From: Rutstroemia sp. NJR-2017a BVV2
Lineage: Eukaryota > Ascomycota > Leotiomycetes > Helotiales > Rutstroemiaceae
Length of the DNA: 64,000 bases
NCBI GenBank assembly: GCA_002946415.1
Contig: NJPS01000072.1
Span: 1 to 64,000 of the forward strand
Reading direction: 5' to 3'
The translations under genes and the position numbers were made by a program. This document shows positions 34,372 to 45,106 of the stretch, piece after piece. Below the pieces are notes generated by a model. The model was not told where the DNA came from. It worked only from the letters and a program-made list of their open reading frames with translations, and ran no database searches. Numbering within the stretch: the stretch's first letter is position 1; each line of letters begins with the position of its first letter.

Positions 34372-35118
34372 TTGTAAATGATGTCCAAGATAACGTTGCA
34401 AGGCTCTTAGCTCATCCAATGGAATCTAATGGGTGTTTGTAAGATTACAATCACGGAGAATACCCAGTTCTACTCTATGTTGGCTTCAGCCTTGTGGATA
34501 TGAGTTTTGCGATTACTTTATGCTTCTCAATCTATGTTGGCTGTGGAATTGCACGGCAGAAGTGGGAGAAAGGTTCTTGGGCGGGGGTGATGACGGTCCA
34601 GTGATTGTGTTATTGCAAGTCACAGGAAGAGACCCTTTCGAGGTTAGAAGACGTTACAGGTTGAACGGGTTTAAAACACCACGCAGAGATGTTGTTACGT
34701 TTTTAGCCATTCATAATGAATTAACTGGCCATCTGGTGTAAAGCCGTAAATCCTTTTGTCTAACAGCCAACCGAATTACGCCACCGGATATTGAACACGG
34801 CGCGGCTTTAGACTACTTCCGATATTACTCCCTTTATGGCGGAACTGGAGGCCATGTATTAGGTAATCAGACGCTTCAGGAATAGCGTAGGCTTCCAACT
34901 GCTGAGCCACAATCCGAGACAGAGAGAGCGAATATGACATTGTACGGCGTGGTCAAGTCGTTCGTATAGTAATAAAGTGGCCTTCTTCCACTTCTTCATC
35001 TTTTCTCTCTTCCTCTTTCCTCAAGAACTTCTTTAAATTCATTTATTTTCATTGAATCGATTCCCATTTCGTTACCTATTGACTCCCCTTTCAGCAACCA
35101 CTCGATAATCTCGCCACA
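34372..35118. other. Intergenic and CT-rich leader
   Basis: I see no gene here. The frame 34433-34741 is low in protein character and lies just after the ALG1 stop. From about 34980 to 35060 the + strand is strongly pyrimidine-rich, as in leaders of well-expressed fungal genes. Confidence 0.5.
34981..35045 (+). promoter_or_regulatory. CT-rich promoter/leader tract
   Basis: A long run of C and T with few interruptions (cttcttccacttcttcatc and further) lies 75-140 bases before ATG 35119. Such tracts mark transcription starts of strongly expressed genes in filamentous fungi. The role here is inferred. Confidence 0.45.
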
Positions 35119-36296
35119 ATGGTTGCGTCTGCTTTTGGTACTATCGCAGCACCTTTGCTTCGGCGAGGCCTTTCAGCGAACGATGGCAAAGTCGCAGAAC
35201 CCATCGATTATCAGATGCCAGCTTGGGGTGTCGCACTCATAGTATCTACTCTTCTCGTCTTTGCTGCAGCTGACTTCATGGTATGCCATCTCTTCCCCTC
35301 CCAACCTCATAGTTCAAGTGCCTAACAATATGGTAGGTCCAATACACCTACAGTCGCATCATCCCCACACTTCTCATGGTCGAATCTCCTCAAGCTATTC
35401 TCTTCGAACCAATCAAATCCGATGATCCCGACGCGAAAGTTGATCCTCAAGAGGCAGAACTATGCCTTGTCAAACAAGCACCTATCACTTCCAGCTTCCG
35501 CTCTACGGTCCAACATCTACGATCAAAAGGCGGCAAACTTGCTATCTTCCGCGGTCTCTCCATGTCAATCATCTCTGCTATCGTTTTCCAATGGTACATG
35601 GGCTTCTTCTCGAGCTTCCTCCCTATGATGTTCGCCCACTTTGTGGCCATGGTCCTCAGCGCTCCATTCTACCTCGCCTGGACAACCATCGTTATCTCGA
35701 ACCCAAGCCCTCTTCCCTGGTACAAGAGAATGCCAAACCTGGCCGCAGTCAAGAAAATCATGATCCCTACCGCCCATTTCGCCTTGGCTAAGGAGCTTAC
35801 GATCATGCTGCCTCTTTATCTCGCCAAATCATACGGAATCCATGAGATGAACCCAGAGGACTGCATGAACATGGGCAAGCACGAATTCACCTTGACTTTC
35901 GCAAAGGCTCTCTCTGTCTTGGTCCTCGCTGGCGCGCTGGCCTTCTCGATTTACATCCCTGCGAACGTTATCTTGACCCGCGTTCAAGCATCTCTTCTTC
36001 CTGAGAGCGAAGAAGCTATCATTCCATTCGATCGTACATTTGGCGGAAAGGTTGTTGCAGAAGAAGTTGGCGGAACTGGTGCTCTTGGAATGCTTGACGC
36101 ATGGAGAACTTTTGACCGAAGCTCTCGTATGAGATTGTTGAAGGCATACGCAAAGGTCTTTGCTATGGAGGTCGCCTTGGGCTTCTCCTTCACCGCACTG
36201 ATCATCAGTGAAATCTTCATGATTGTTGGAACTGACTTGAGCAAATTCAACCTCGACAGTCAGTTCGCGGCGTTGCGCGGATTCACACGAAAGTAA
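35119..36296 (+). CDS. Conserved polytopic membrane protein
   Basis: Exons 35119-35280 and 35337-36296 join at a codon boundary (GTATGC, CCTAAC branch site, GTAG) to give 373 aa. There are about five or six hydrophobic segments: WGVALIVSTLLVFAAADFM near residue 38, the GLSMSIISAIVFQWYMGFFS region, MFAHFVAMVLSAPFYLAWTT, FAKALSVLVLAGALAFSIYI, and VFAMEVALGFSFTALIISEI. The pattern, with RxL-SM turns and basic loops, vaguely recalls mitochondrial-carrier-like proteins, but PX[DE]XX[KR] signatures are absent. I do not recognise a characterised family. Codon use is biased toward C-ending codons and the leader is CT-rich, suggesting high expression. Confidence 0.85.
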
Positions 36297-37194
36297 GCTC
36301 CAACATCACACAGCAAACACCTTACATCATTCCTAGATTATGAATCTTGAATTCTGTACGGAGGACTATCATGGTTGGAGACTGAATATTGGAGATGAGG
36401 GCGGCTTGTGGATTGAGGGTCACTTGAGCAAAATTGCCAACATTTTCTTTATGTTTTTCTGTATTCTAATAAGACGCAATCCACGGAGATGAACTTATCT
36501 CGCATGTACTATACTGAAATGTTCTCAAATAATACCAACGATTACATTCATTTTATCTTTCCTTTTTCTTTGTGTCCCGAACGCTCTCTCTCTCTTCCGT
36601 AAAACCTTGGCTTCATCATAACCACGGGCATACTCCCAAATGAACACTTTCTCCGGTGCTGCCTTATCTAACCATTAAGTTATGTTATTCGCTCAAGATG
36701 GGGTACAGCATGCAAGATGATCCGATGATATGCATTCCCCGTGCCCCCACTTGGGATTAATGCAATGCATGCTAATTAAGCTTACTTACTGTAGAAGTTA
36801 AGTTAGCGCTGATTAACTACGTGAAGTTAGCACATGCAACGTTCCCCTCCTTGCGAAACATAACATTCCAAAGAGCCGAGGTTTTCCCTCTCCTTGAGGT
36901 ACAATGGCCACAGGGATCTTCGCGAGCTGAGACTTGAGACAAGTTGGTCTTTTGGAAGATTGTATATATTATATTTTATTCTTTATTGCGTGGCTACATC
37001 GTTTGCCAGTCATCAGCGTAGTCCGGCTCCATGCTCACGTCAGCTTCGTTACTGACTTCGTGATTAAAAACCAACCCGGGCCCTTCATCGCTGCTTCGAC
37101 CTCGGGCGATTCACTCGTCGCCCCCTTTCTTTTTGGATCCATACATCTATCCAAATTTAATTATCCCTTTTCCATTTCCCCACCACAAACCATC
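36297..37194. other. Intergenic, AT-rich with GTTAAG repeats
   Basis: I see no gene here. Around 36770-36840 short motifs such as aagttaagttagc and ttaagcttacttac recur. The frame that precedes ATG 37195 from 36934 is leader, not coding. Confidence 0.5.
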
Positions 37195-39961
37195 ATGGCA
37201 ACCACCTCCCCCATCCCAATAATCATCGGCGTCGGGGACGTGATAAACCGCTCCCTGTCCACAGATCCCTCAAACTGCATCGAGCCGCTAGGGTTGATGC
37301 TACAGGCGGTCGAGAAAGCAGTGGATGATTGTTTTGGCGAGCCAGGAGGGAAGAAGCGGACGCTTTTGAAGGAGAACGTGGATAGTGTATCTGTGGTGCG
37401 CAACTGGACTTGGCCGTATAAGGATGTGTGTGCGGATATATTGCGGACTTTGGGGGCGCGGAAGAATGGGGGGAAGATATACATGGAGGAGAGTGAGCAT
37501 GGTGGGAATCAGCCGGTGAGGTTGGTTGATGAGGCGTGTCGGAGGGTGGGGAGGGGGGAATGTAGGGTGGCGGTTGTGGTTGGGGGGGAGGCGTTGGCTT
37601 CGAGTAGGTTTTCTTCTTTTATGCTCCTCTTTTGCTGGGTTTTTTTGTGTGATTTTCAAGATCTGGAAAACTTCTGGAACGGACGCTCGATATGATCATT
37701 ATTGTCACGATCCCCCGGAGCAAGATGGGGTCCCTCCTCGTGATAGTGATGAGACGCGCGGTCCGAAAGTTTGTTGGAACCTGCAGCAAGTCAATTCATG
37801 ATAGATTAGCCATCAAAGTTGTGGCATCTAAGAGGACCTGGGGTTTAGAAAGTGGAAGCAGGGACTCAACGGTTGATCATCGAGCACTGAGCAAATTGGA
37901 AGCAAGCCTTTGAACCAAATCCTGGAGGTTTGCGAAATACCAGTGAGCATCCGATGATGTCAGAACTAAGAGGGTGGTGCTATTGTGACTATGGTTTAAC
38001 GCATGGGTATCATGACTGGCTGGACCACGTTGTTGTAATTGAGCACCGAAGAACTCACAGCTAACGTGACGATATATAGTGACGGCGTACATTGCCAAGG
38101 AAGGAAAGTACCCTAAGCATTGGAGCCCGCCCGCTTCGAATCCAGCGATGATAACGCGACCGTCCTCTGCTGCTGAGAGTAAGTTATACTATTTCGAAGC
38201 ACCTACTCTTATCATGTAAAGGTTTTGAGATTGGAACATCGACCCTGGCAAGTCTGCTCAATACAGCGTAGTATATCCAAGTGGTACAACTTGCGAATAA
38301 CAAGAGAGTTCCTCAGACTCCTCCTACTCCTATTCTGTCACGGTAGATGCGAGGGAGTATAATGAACGACAATGAGAACGTCCTTACTGCAAATCGAAGA
38401 GATAATTCTAGTGGGAATTTCTTGCTCCCCAAAGGGTTTCATTGTCTAGCAGATGTCTATTATCTAACAAATATATCAGCAACTGGCACAATACACTCAA
38501 TCGGTATACCCATCCAAGTGTACCCACTCTACGAAAACGGTTTTCGCGCGCACAGAAACCAAACTCGGTTGGACAATAATATGGAATCGGCGAAGCTGTA
38601 CGCAGAATTTGCTAAGATTGCTGCTGAAAACGAATTTGCTTCGAATAAGGACCTCGCGAAGACATTGGACGTGGAAAAGATTGCCACTGCGGGGAAACTG
38701 AATAGGATGATCTGTGAGCCATGTAGGTATTGACTTATTCAGTATGGAAGCATGGCAAGGATGCTAGACTACGGGGCGGTGTCGATTAGCCGCACGTTTA
38801 CTGATGCAAAGTGTAGATCCACTCCTGATGAACGCCTATAACAAAGTAAATATGGCGGCAAGCTGTATCATTACCTCGACTCAGTTTGCCAGAGAACTGG
38901 GGATCCCAGAAGATAGATGGATATATCCCCTTGGAGGCGCTGGGATGAGTGAGAAGAGTAACTGTACGTCTTGGTTCAAATATTCGGGTGTTGCCTTGCT
39001 TATGATTCGCCGCAGTTTGGGAAAGGCCCAACTTCTATTCCAGTACAGCATTGGAGAGGGCTTTGGATGCGGCGTTAGACATATCGGGATTGAAGACGGA
39101 GAACGTGGAACTATTTGATTTCTATTCGTGAGTCTCCTTGTGTTGGTATCGTGGGGTGCTGAATTGCTTAGTAAATTTAACTGACAATACTAGATGCTTT
39201 CCAATTGTCCCGAAACTTGCAGCTCATCATTTGAAGATACCGCTGTTGGATTCACCGAGACCGATCACCTTGCTTGGAGGATTGACATCGTTTGGTGGTG
39301 CGGGGAATAACTACAGTTTGCATGTAAGTAGAAGCTTCTCTGTGAGTGTCTGGTACAGTACTCAGCTAAGTTGTGACCATTCAGGCAGTAACAGAGATGA
39401 CGCGCCAGCTTCGAAGACGTGACAAAGGAAAGAATGGATTAATCCTAGCTAATGGTGGCGTGCTGACCTACCAGCATGTCTTGTGTCTCTCGTCGGAACC
39501 TCGAACGGATGGTAAGACGTATCAGGAATCAAATCCTCTACCTCCCCTGGTCGATATCCCGCCCCCAAATCTGGTAGAAAATGTTGGAGACGGAATGTGG
39601 AAAGCAGTCATTGAGGTAGGTTGGATCGCTTTCTTTCTCTTCTTCTTGTACCCTGCCACTCCGATCGACATTCGTAGGATTGGAAAAGATGAATGACCCT
39701 GTTCAGCGATTTGGAGTACTGACACGAGAATAGACATATACAGTGCAATACTCGCGCAGGAACGAACCCGAACGAGGATTCATAATTGGGAGGCTGAAAA
39801 ATTCAGGAGAAAGATTCGTAGCCAATACGGGGGACGAAAAAACGCTGAAGGCACTTGTTAAGAGTACAGATGATGAGGTTATTGGGAAAGAGGGTTGGGT
39901 CTGGAAAGAGGAGGACGGGGACAGAAACTTGTTTGGATTTGAGCGAGGTCCTAGGTTGTGA
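37195..39961 (+). CDS. Thiolase-like protein with TLP1 C-terminal domain
   Basis: Eight exons join in phase to 532 aa: 37195-37603, 38080-38178, 38480-38722, 38817-38963, 39016-39127, 39194-39323, 39385-39615 and 39734-39961. The fold is that of thiolases: IIIGVGDVINRS at the N-terminus, GGNQPVRLVDEACRRVGRGE and VAVVVGGEALAS in the nucleophile region, YPLYENGFRAHR, then FDFYSCFPIVPK and LGGLTSFGGAGNNYSLHA near the C-terminal catalytic region. In GGNQPVRLVDEA no cysteine occupies the usual acyl-enzyme position, as in other thiolase-like proteins, so ordinary thiolase activity is doubtful. The last 80 residues (IIGRLKNSGERFVANTGD) match the additional C-terminal domain of thiolase-like protein type 1. 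The role is probably in acyl-CoA or lipid metabolism. Introns 1 and 2 are unusually long (476 and 301 nt), and the region around intron 2 is the least certain part. Confidence 0.87.
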
Positions 39962-41145
39962 GCAGGGTGGGTCCGTATACCCGTGGAGCAGCGCGGCCTA
40001 GTTACTATTGAGTCATATAGTTATATATGAAGCTCTTGTGAGAAACTGAGCAAAGAATCAGTGGTAATCACTTTGTGCGTTAATCATAGGACATCCGGCG
40101 GCGTCGCTTGCACGATGTAGAACACTGCAGTCAGATGTGGCAAGTACTTCGAATTGTGCAGCAGACTTGTCAGAGATTTCTTATGGTACTGTGCAGTGGC
40201 CATTGAAAAGTACTCTTTTCCGTATCCCTAAAGTTTCGTCTTCATACATCGATCATAAGCTGTATCTCTCGCGGACAGAATCCATACACTTCGATCTTGC
40301 TTCAACTCTTTTCCGAGACCATATTACGATGGTTCGAGGACACTTCCTCTATAGAGCGTTTCCCAGAATGTTGCCAAATAAATGACCGAATCATGCGTGC
40401 ACGAAAAGAACTATCTTTCGTAACAACTGTCGATGCAGCGAGCTGATGAATGATATTAGTAAGAAGCCAGAATCCCAAGGTCTCGGTACTGTACCGGCCG
40501 GTGTAACCCCCACCTTCCCAAAATGCTCAAGCCTGGACCGAGTCCGCCGCCACCCGTCGCCGCTAATGGAACATCCATCCTCATCCCCTCATTTCGAGTT
40601 CCTCCATCAACATCTCCATTTACTACAGAGGACAATTTCCTCTTTTCCTGCGACTACATAAAATCCCTAGCTCTACTATCTACCGAGCTTTCGTCGCGCC
40701 ACCTCGGTCCAGCAATAAAGTAATCCTACTTCTCACGTACGCCCTGCTTGTACTGGTTGCTCCGTTTGAAGCATACAATCTCGAGGTAATTGACTGAATC
40801 CCGGAGCGTAATGATTGAAGATCCTCAGGTTATTCCATGAGATGTATAGCTAACCGTCTCTTTGTAGATCCAATCTGCATCGGTCCACAAGAGTCTTTGG
40901 TTTGATCTTTGTTACATTCCGCCCACGATACAAGAACCACCAATCAGTACATCGCCATCTTCGAGCATTAGCTTTGCTATCACCAGAGATCACGCGCATA
41001 ATCTACGACTCTTTATCTTCTCTTGAAAAATCCTTCACAGAGGGTGTCTGAAATATCTGGGGCATCCTCAATCTGGTTGCTATTCTGTACATACCCTCAT
41101 CATATCTGCGAAAGCCGATTATACGACTGCGGACATACATTCGAA
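39962..41145. other. Intergenic with one doubtful gene
   Basis: Between the thiolase-like gene and the E2 gene only the weak candidate at 40523-41026 is worth noting. The frame at 40137-40385 has no protein character. Confidence 0.4.
40523..41026 (+). CDS. Possible small membrane protein gene, weak
   Basis: A well-formed intron is visible: GTAATT at 40786, a GCTAAC branch site and TTTGTAG at 40867. It joins a frame ending in VILLLTYALLVLVAPFEAYN to one continuing IQSASVHKSLWFDLCYIPPT and ending at TGA near 41026. The first part looks like a transmembrane helix. The 5' end is unresolved: the ATG at 40523 opens a neighbouring frame (MLKPGPSPPPPVAANG), so an extra splice would be required. It may be a real short gene or an upstream leader exon. 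No family is recognised. Confidence 0.25.
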
Positions 41146-41740
41146 ATGAGTAGCGCAGCAGCCAGTCTACTGGGCAGACAACTGAAGGAGATACAAAAGG
41201 CAAAGGACCTTCCTGGCATAAGTTGTGGGCTAAGGGGGGACAATGTATTTGAATGGGAAGTCATGCTCATGATTAGCGACGAATGTAAATATTATGGAGG
41301 TACTTAAATATTCCAGCAAATCCTGCGGTACATGCTGTCGTTCACCTGCTAATCATCGCGCACTAGGGGGTAATTGGCGGTGTCACCTATCATTTCCCGC
41401 GAACTATCCACATTCTCCACCGACGCTCACCTTCCAAAACCCGATTCCTTTCCACCCAAATATTTACCCCTCCACAGGAGTTCTCTGTATATCGATCCTA
41501 CACGCACCGGGCGATGATGAGTATGGATATGAATCAGCTGCGGAACGATGGACGCCGGTACAAACACCAGAGACTATATTATTGAGCGTCGTTAGTTTGT
41601 TTAATGATCCCAACGATGAGAGTCCGGCGAATCTGGAAGCTGCTAAGATGTGGAGGGAGGCGCAGAAGGATGAAAAGACGATGAAGGAATGGAAGAGGAA
41701 ATGCCGGAGGTTGGTGAGGGAGAGTCTGGGAGAGGAGTAG
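41146..41740 (+). CDS. ubc7: Ubiquitin-conjugating enzyme E2, UBC7/UBE2G type
   Basis: Exons 41146-41299 and 41367-41740 join in phase (GTACTT, CTAAT branch site, CTAG; 67 nt) to 175 aa. The UBC fold is clear: the FPANYPHSPP motif, HPNIYPSTGVLCISILH with active-site Cys92 and the preceding HPN, then the acidic loop insertion GDDEYGYESAAERWTPVQ that distinguishes UBC7/UBE2G and CDC34 from other E2s, followed by PANLEAAKMWRE. UBC7 enzymes work with CUE1 and HRD1/DOA10 in ER-associated degradation. The donor is weaker than most in this window, but the phase and the conserved YYGG-to-GNWRCHL junction support it. The frame upstream of ATG 41146 is not protein-like. Confidence 0.92.
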
Positions 41741-42598
41741 GGTGTGGTGATGTGGGCGTTGTCATCATCTATGTTGTATAAATTGAGCGAACATAGCGAG
41801 CAATCTTTTTCTCCGTTTCTCTAGGGAAATCGGTGTCGCCTTGAGGTTTGATATTTGAGAAGTCCCTCAGAACCAGCAGCATTTTCTCGAGGCCTTTACT
41901 CACCCCACTTTCCATAAATAGTCTTGCAAACTTCCTATATTTCTGAAATTAACTGCGGGACTACGAGGACGAGATCCGAAGCACTGAATACACTAGATTT
42001 GGCATCTGTGGAAACTATATGCCAGGGAAGAATGAAGCCACCTTTATTACTGATGAGTTAGATGTAGCTGCATCGTGCGATGTGGGAACATGCTTCTCGA
42101 CCCATTAGTAATTAGATATGGGGGATCAGAAGTCTGTAAGCTGATTGACGTTGCACGTTCCAATGCACCTCTCTGCCACTGGTTTTCAGGATAGTAGAGG
42201 CAATATATACGAATGTGCAGGTTTAGTTACTGGGTCAACAACTTCCGCTGGTATGAGCGCTGGTATTAGCAGTATCATATGGAAGTTCAGTTGAGCTAAG
42301 TGCTGGGGTTCGTGTACACTCTGGTTATTGAACTGGCGTTTACGCTTGTGATATCATTGTCTGGTGGGATTGAGAAGGGGGTGCGAGAATCCCCACCACG
42401 AGTCAGCGCTCATGGTTATTTTCGTTTTTAAGCGGAAAGTATCGAAGGAAAGAATGCTGCTACAGCTGTGAAATTTAGAAAGGTGATTTTTATATACATT
42501 TAAAACAGTATAGACCAAGAACCTACCAAACCCAGCAGTGCGAGAAAAGACAACTAACTATCCCTTTAAACTGGGATGTGGCCCCCTTTTTTCTGCTC
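41741..42598. other. Intergenic, convergent genes
   Basis: I see no gene here. It holds the 3' ends of the E2 gene (+) and the DUF1593 gene (-). No long frames or repeats were noticed. Confidence 0.5.
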
Positions 42599-44150
42599 TC
42601 ACGTAGGATTCAATATAATCCTTCTATAAGTCGTTATACTCAGATCATTTGGACGGATATCCTCCAATGACAGAATCAGATGCATAGGCTATAATATCGT
42701 ATTTTAATTAGCAATATAACTTTGCATGCCAGCCAGCCATTTCACCCAAAAGATGCACGCAATCTAACAAACAGAAAAGAAAACTTACCAACTGTTGATT
42801 CAGCTTCACCCTTACTATACTCCCCTCCTCATTAAGTGTCGTAATATTCATCATATCATCCACCGCCGGAATCCCCCCAACCAATCTCGTCGCCACATCC
42901 CGATAATTAAACCACGTATACCTCAACCCATCACTGTCCGGATCCCAGCTTCCACTCGCGTCCAGAACCACGGTATCGTTGTATTTGATCTCGACACTCA
43001 TGGCACCAGGTCCACACGTCTCATTCACCACCGCCACCGGCGCATGATTATTTTTCTCATAATTCGAAGACGTAGTCCATGCCATGCGCGCCGCAAAATC
43101 ATACTGGTATGCTTTTCTCCAGCGCCAGATCGTCGCGAATGAACTCATGAAGAACTGGCCATTCAGTCCCTGTACGTAATCCGCCGCGTCAGTAAACGTG
43201 TTTGTGCGGCGAGAAGCATCCAGCGGTTTGAATCTTCCCCCCCAGCTGCCCCATTCGGGATGGTTGAGATCGCCTAGGCCGTTCTGGATTAGGGGGAGGA
43301 ATGAGGGCGTGTCGCCTTCCATGATGAATGCGATGTCGGGGTAGTGCGCGCCTAGCGAGCCGATCCGGATGTGTTGCTGCAGCCAGTCATTCGTCACGAG
43401 CGAGGGATCCGGACCTCCTTGGTCGAAGAGCCCGCCGCCGGAGATACCGGTCCAGGAGGCTAGGGAGTATTCGCTGAAGGCATGCAGTGATACGATGTAG
43501 AAGAGTGAGGGGTAGGTGGCTCGTATCCAGGCCCCGGCATCGTCTTGGTCGGAGATCGAGTAGACGCGGAGTTTGGAGATGAATGTAGCCAGGCTGGAGC
43601 TATTGCGTGTTTGAGAGACGTGCTGTAGTGATTCAGCTAATACTGCTGCGCCGCCCCATATTGCGAGCCAGATGGGATGGTCTGCTGTTGTTGTGTCTAT
43701 GCTGTTGACGAGTGCGAGAGCGGCATCACTTGGGGTCATGTTCAGCGCTGCGAGACCGTACACAGGATGTCCGCTATGGACTTTGGGGAGGATGAAGGCA
43801 CCGGTTGGGTATGTTGCGTTGCGCGGGACGTTTGCATTGAGATTGGTGGTCACGTTTCCGTAGGCGTTGATCACGGTTTTAATGGTGGATGTGTCGATTG
43901 AATCGTTCTTCCAGACCGAAGTGACGCCGGCGATACCTTGGATGTCGAATTCGTTGGCGTAGGTTAGGAAGCGCACGAGAGACATTTGGTCATCGGGTTC
44001 GTTGCTCATGTCGGTTAGGACGAAGACTTTGGGCTGGGTAGTGTAGCGGGAAAGTTCGCATTGTTGTGCTGCCGAGACATGATGGAGTGATATCAGAGTG
44101 AAGAGCAGGATGCTCAGCATTGGGAGACTGGAGCTGGCTGCGGGGATCAT
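42599..44150 (-). CDS. Secreted DUF1593 (Sde182-like) protein
   Basis: Exons 44150-42789 and 42688-42599 join in phase across a 100-nt intron (GTAAGT/TATAG) to 483 aa. The first 27 residues are a signal peptide (LPMLSILLFTLISLHHVSA, cut near AAQ). Residues about 40-330 form the nucleoside-hydrolase-like domain of the DUF1593/Sde182 family: KVFVLTDMSNEPDDQMSLVR carries the aspartate cluster that binds metal in nucleoside hydrolases, with HPIWLAIWGGAAVLAESL further on. The C-terminal beta domain contains DASGSWDPDSDGLRYTWF and ends ITTYRRIILNPT, as expected for the family, which supports the second exon. Relatives in bacteria are linked to plant cell-wall breakdown, but the true substrate is not established. 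Several NxS/T sites fit a secreted glycoprotein. Confidence 0.9.
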
Positions 44151-45106
44151 GGCGATCTTGAGGAATTGGATTCAAAGCCAACTGAATGATATCTCTTCAC
44201 AATCATTCAATAACACATGGCAAGCACCTACCTTATAAATACCTACAGAATAACTCTTCCACCTCGTGTCGTTCGTGGTTAAGTTTCCCAAAGTAGGAGT
44301 ATATCCAAATTGCAGAATTGACATCATATCTCGTCAGGAATAGGTTTTACAGTCCCCGAAGTCGGTCCATAGACAGCAGTTGCAAGCGCAACACAGCCGC
44401 AACCCGATTACCGCTACCATTGCCGTCGACCCAAGGTTAGCAAGGACATGTCGGTGAATGAAAGAGTGGCATGTTCAAGTGGCATGTTCATGGTACATGA
44501 TTCTCACTGTTAAATCGCAGGGGGGTTCGGTATTACTTAGGTAAGTCGTGCATTAGCCGCCACACAAAATGGCAACTTAAGCTTGTCTCCTTCTTCTTCG
44601 GTAAATAACCTCATGTGGAGTGGAGTAGTGGAGGAGCACGTGATGTACGTGTGGGGCTGCTGGGGTGCATGAAAACGCGGGGCTCGTCAACTCTAATTGG
44701 AGAAATTTGTGAGGTTTGTCGCAAAAGCATCGTAACAACCTGGAACGAGAAGAAGAATTTTTTCTCTCTCCACAAGGTCTGGACGACTTTACGAGTACAG
44801 CGCATCCGGTTGCCGCTTTGGGAGGATACCGCGTGTGCACTTTCCTGTTTGGTACTGTTGCAAGTAACGGTAACAAATACTAGCAAGGAAGTTGGAAAAC
44901 CATGCAGTACATCAGTACCAGTACATGATGATGACTCTTTTGCAATTTTGCTTTATATAAATAGCAGTTTCCGCTTGATTTATCGGGGGAGCTCTGGATA
45001 TATTTGGCGTGGAAGCAGTTCTTGATTTGCGTTGCGATTTGGAGTAATCTTCTCTCATTTGCCTTTCCTCTCCACCGGGGATTGATTGGTACAACAAGTG
45101 GCAATC
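44151..45106. other. Divergent promoter region
   Basis: This is the shared upstream region of the DUF1593 gene (-) and the sugar transporter (+). No gene is supported. The frames 44611-44886 (-) and 44615-45025 (+) overlap each other and lack protein features. A TATA box for the + gene is listed separately. Confidence 0.5.
44954..44964 (+). promoter_or_regulatory. TATA box of sugar transporter gene
   Basis: The sequence tatataaatag lies 143 bases before ATG 45107 and is a near-perfect TATA consensus, typical of regulated, inducible fungal genes. The function is inferred from position. Confidence 0.55.

Noticed and set aside
34433..34741. 102-codon frame on + after ALG1
   Set aside because: It has no protein character and lies in the 3' flank.
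44615..45025. 136-codon frame on +
   Set aside because: It lies in the divergent promoter, overlaps an equally open frame on -, and has no motif.
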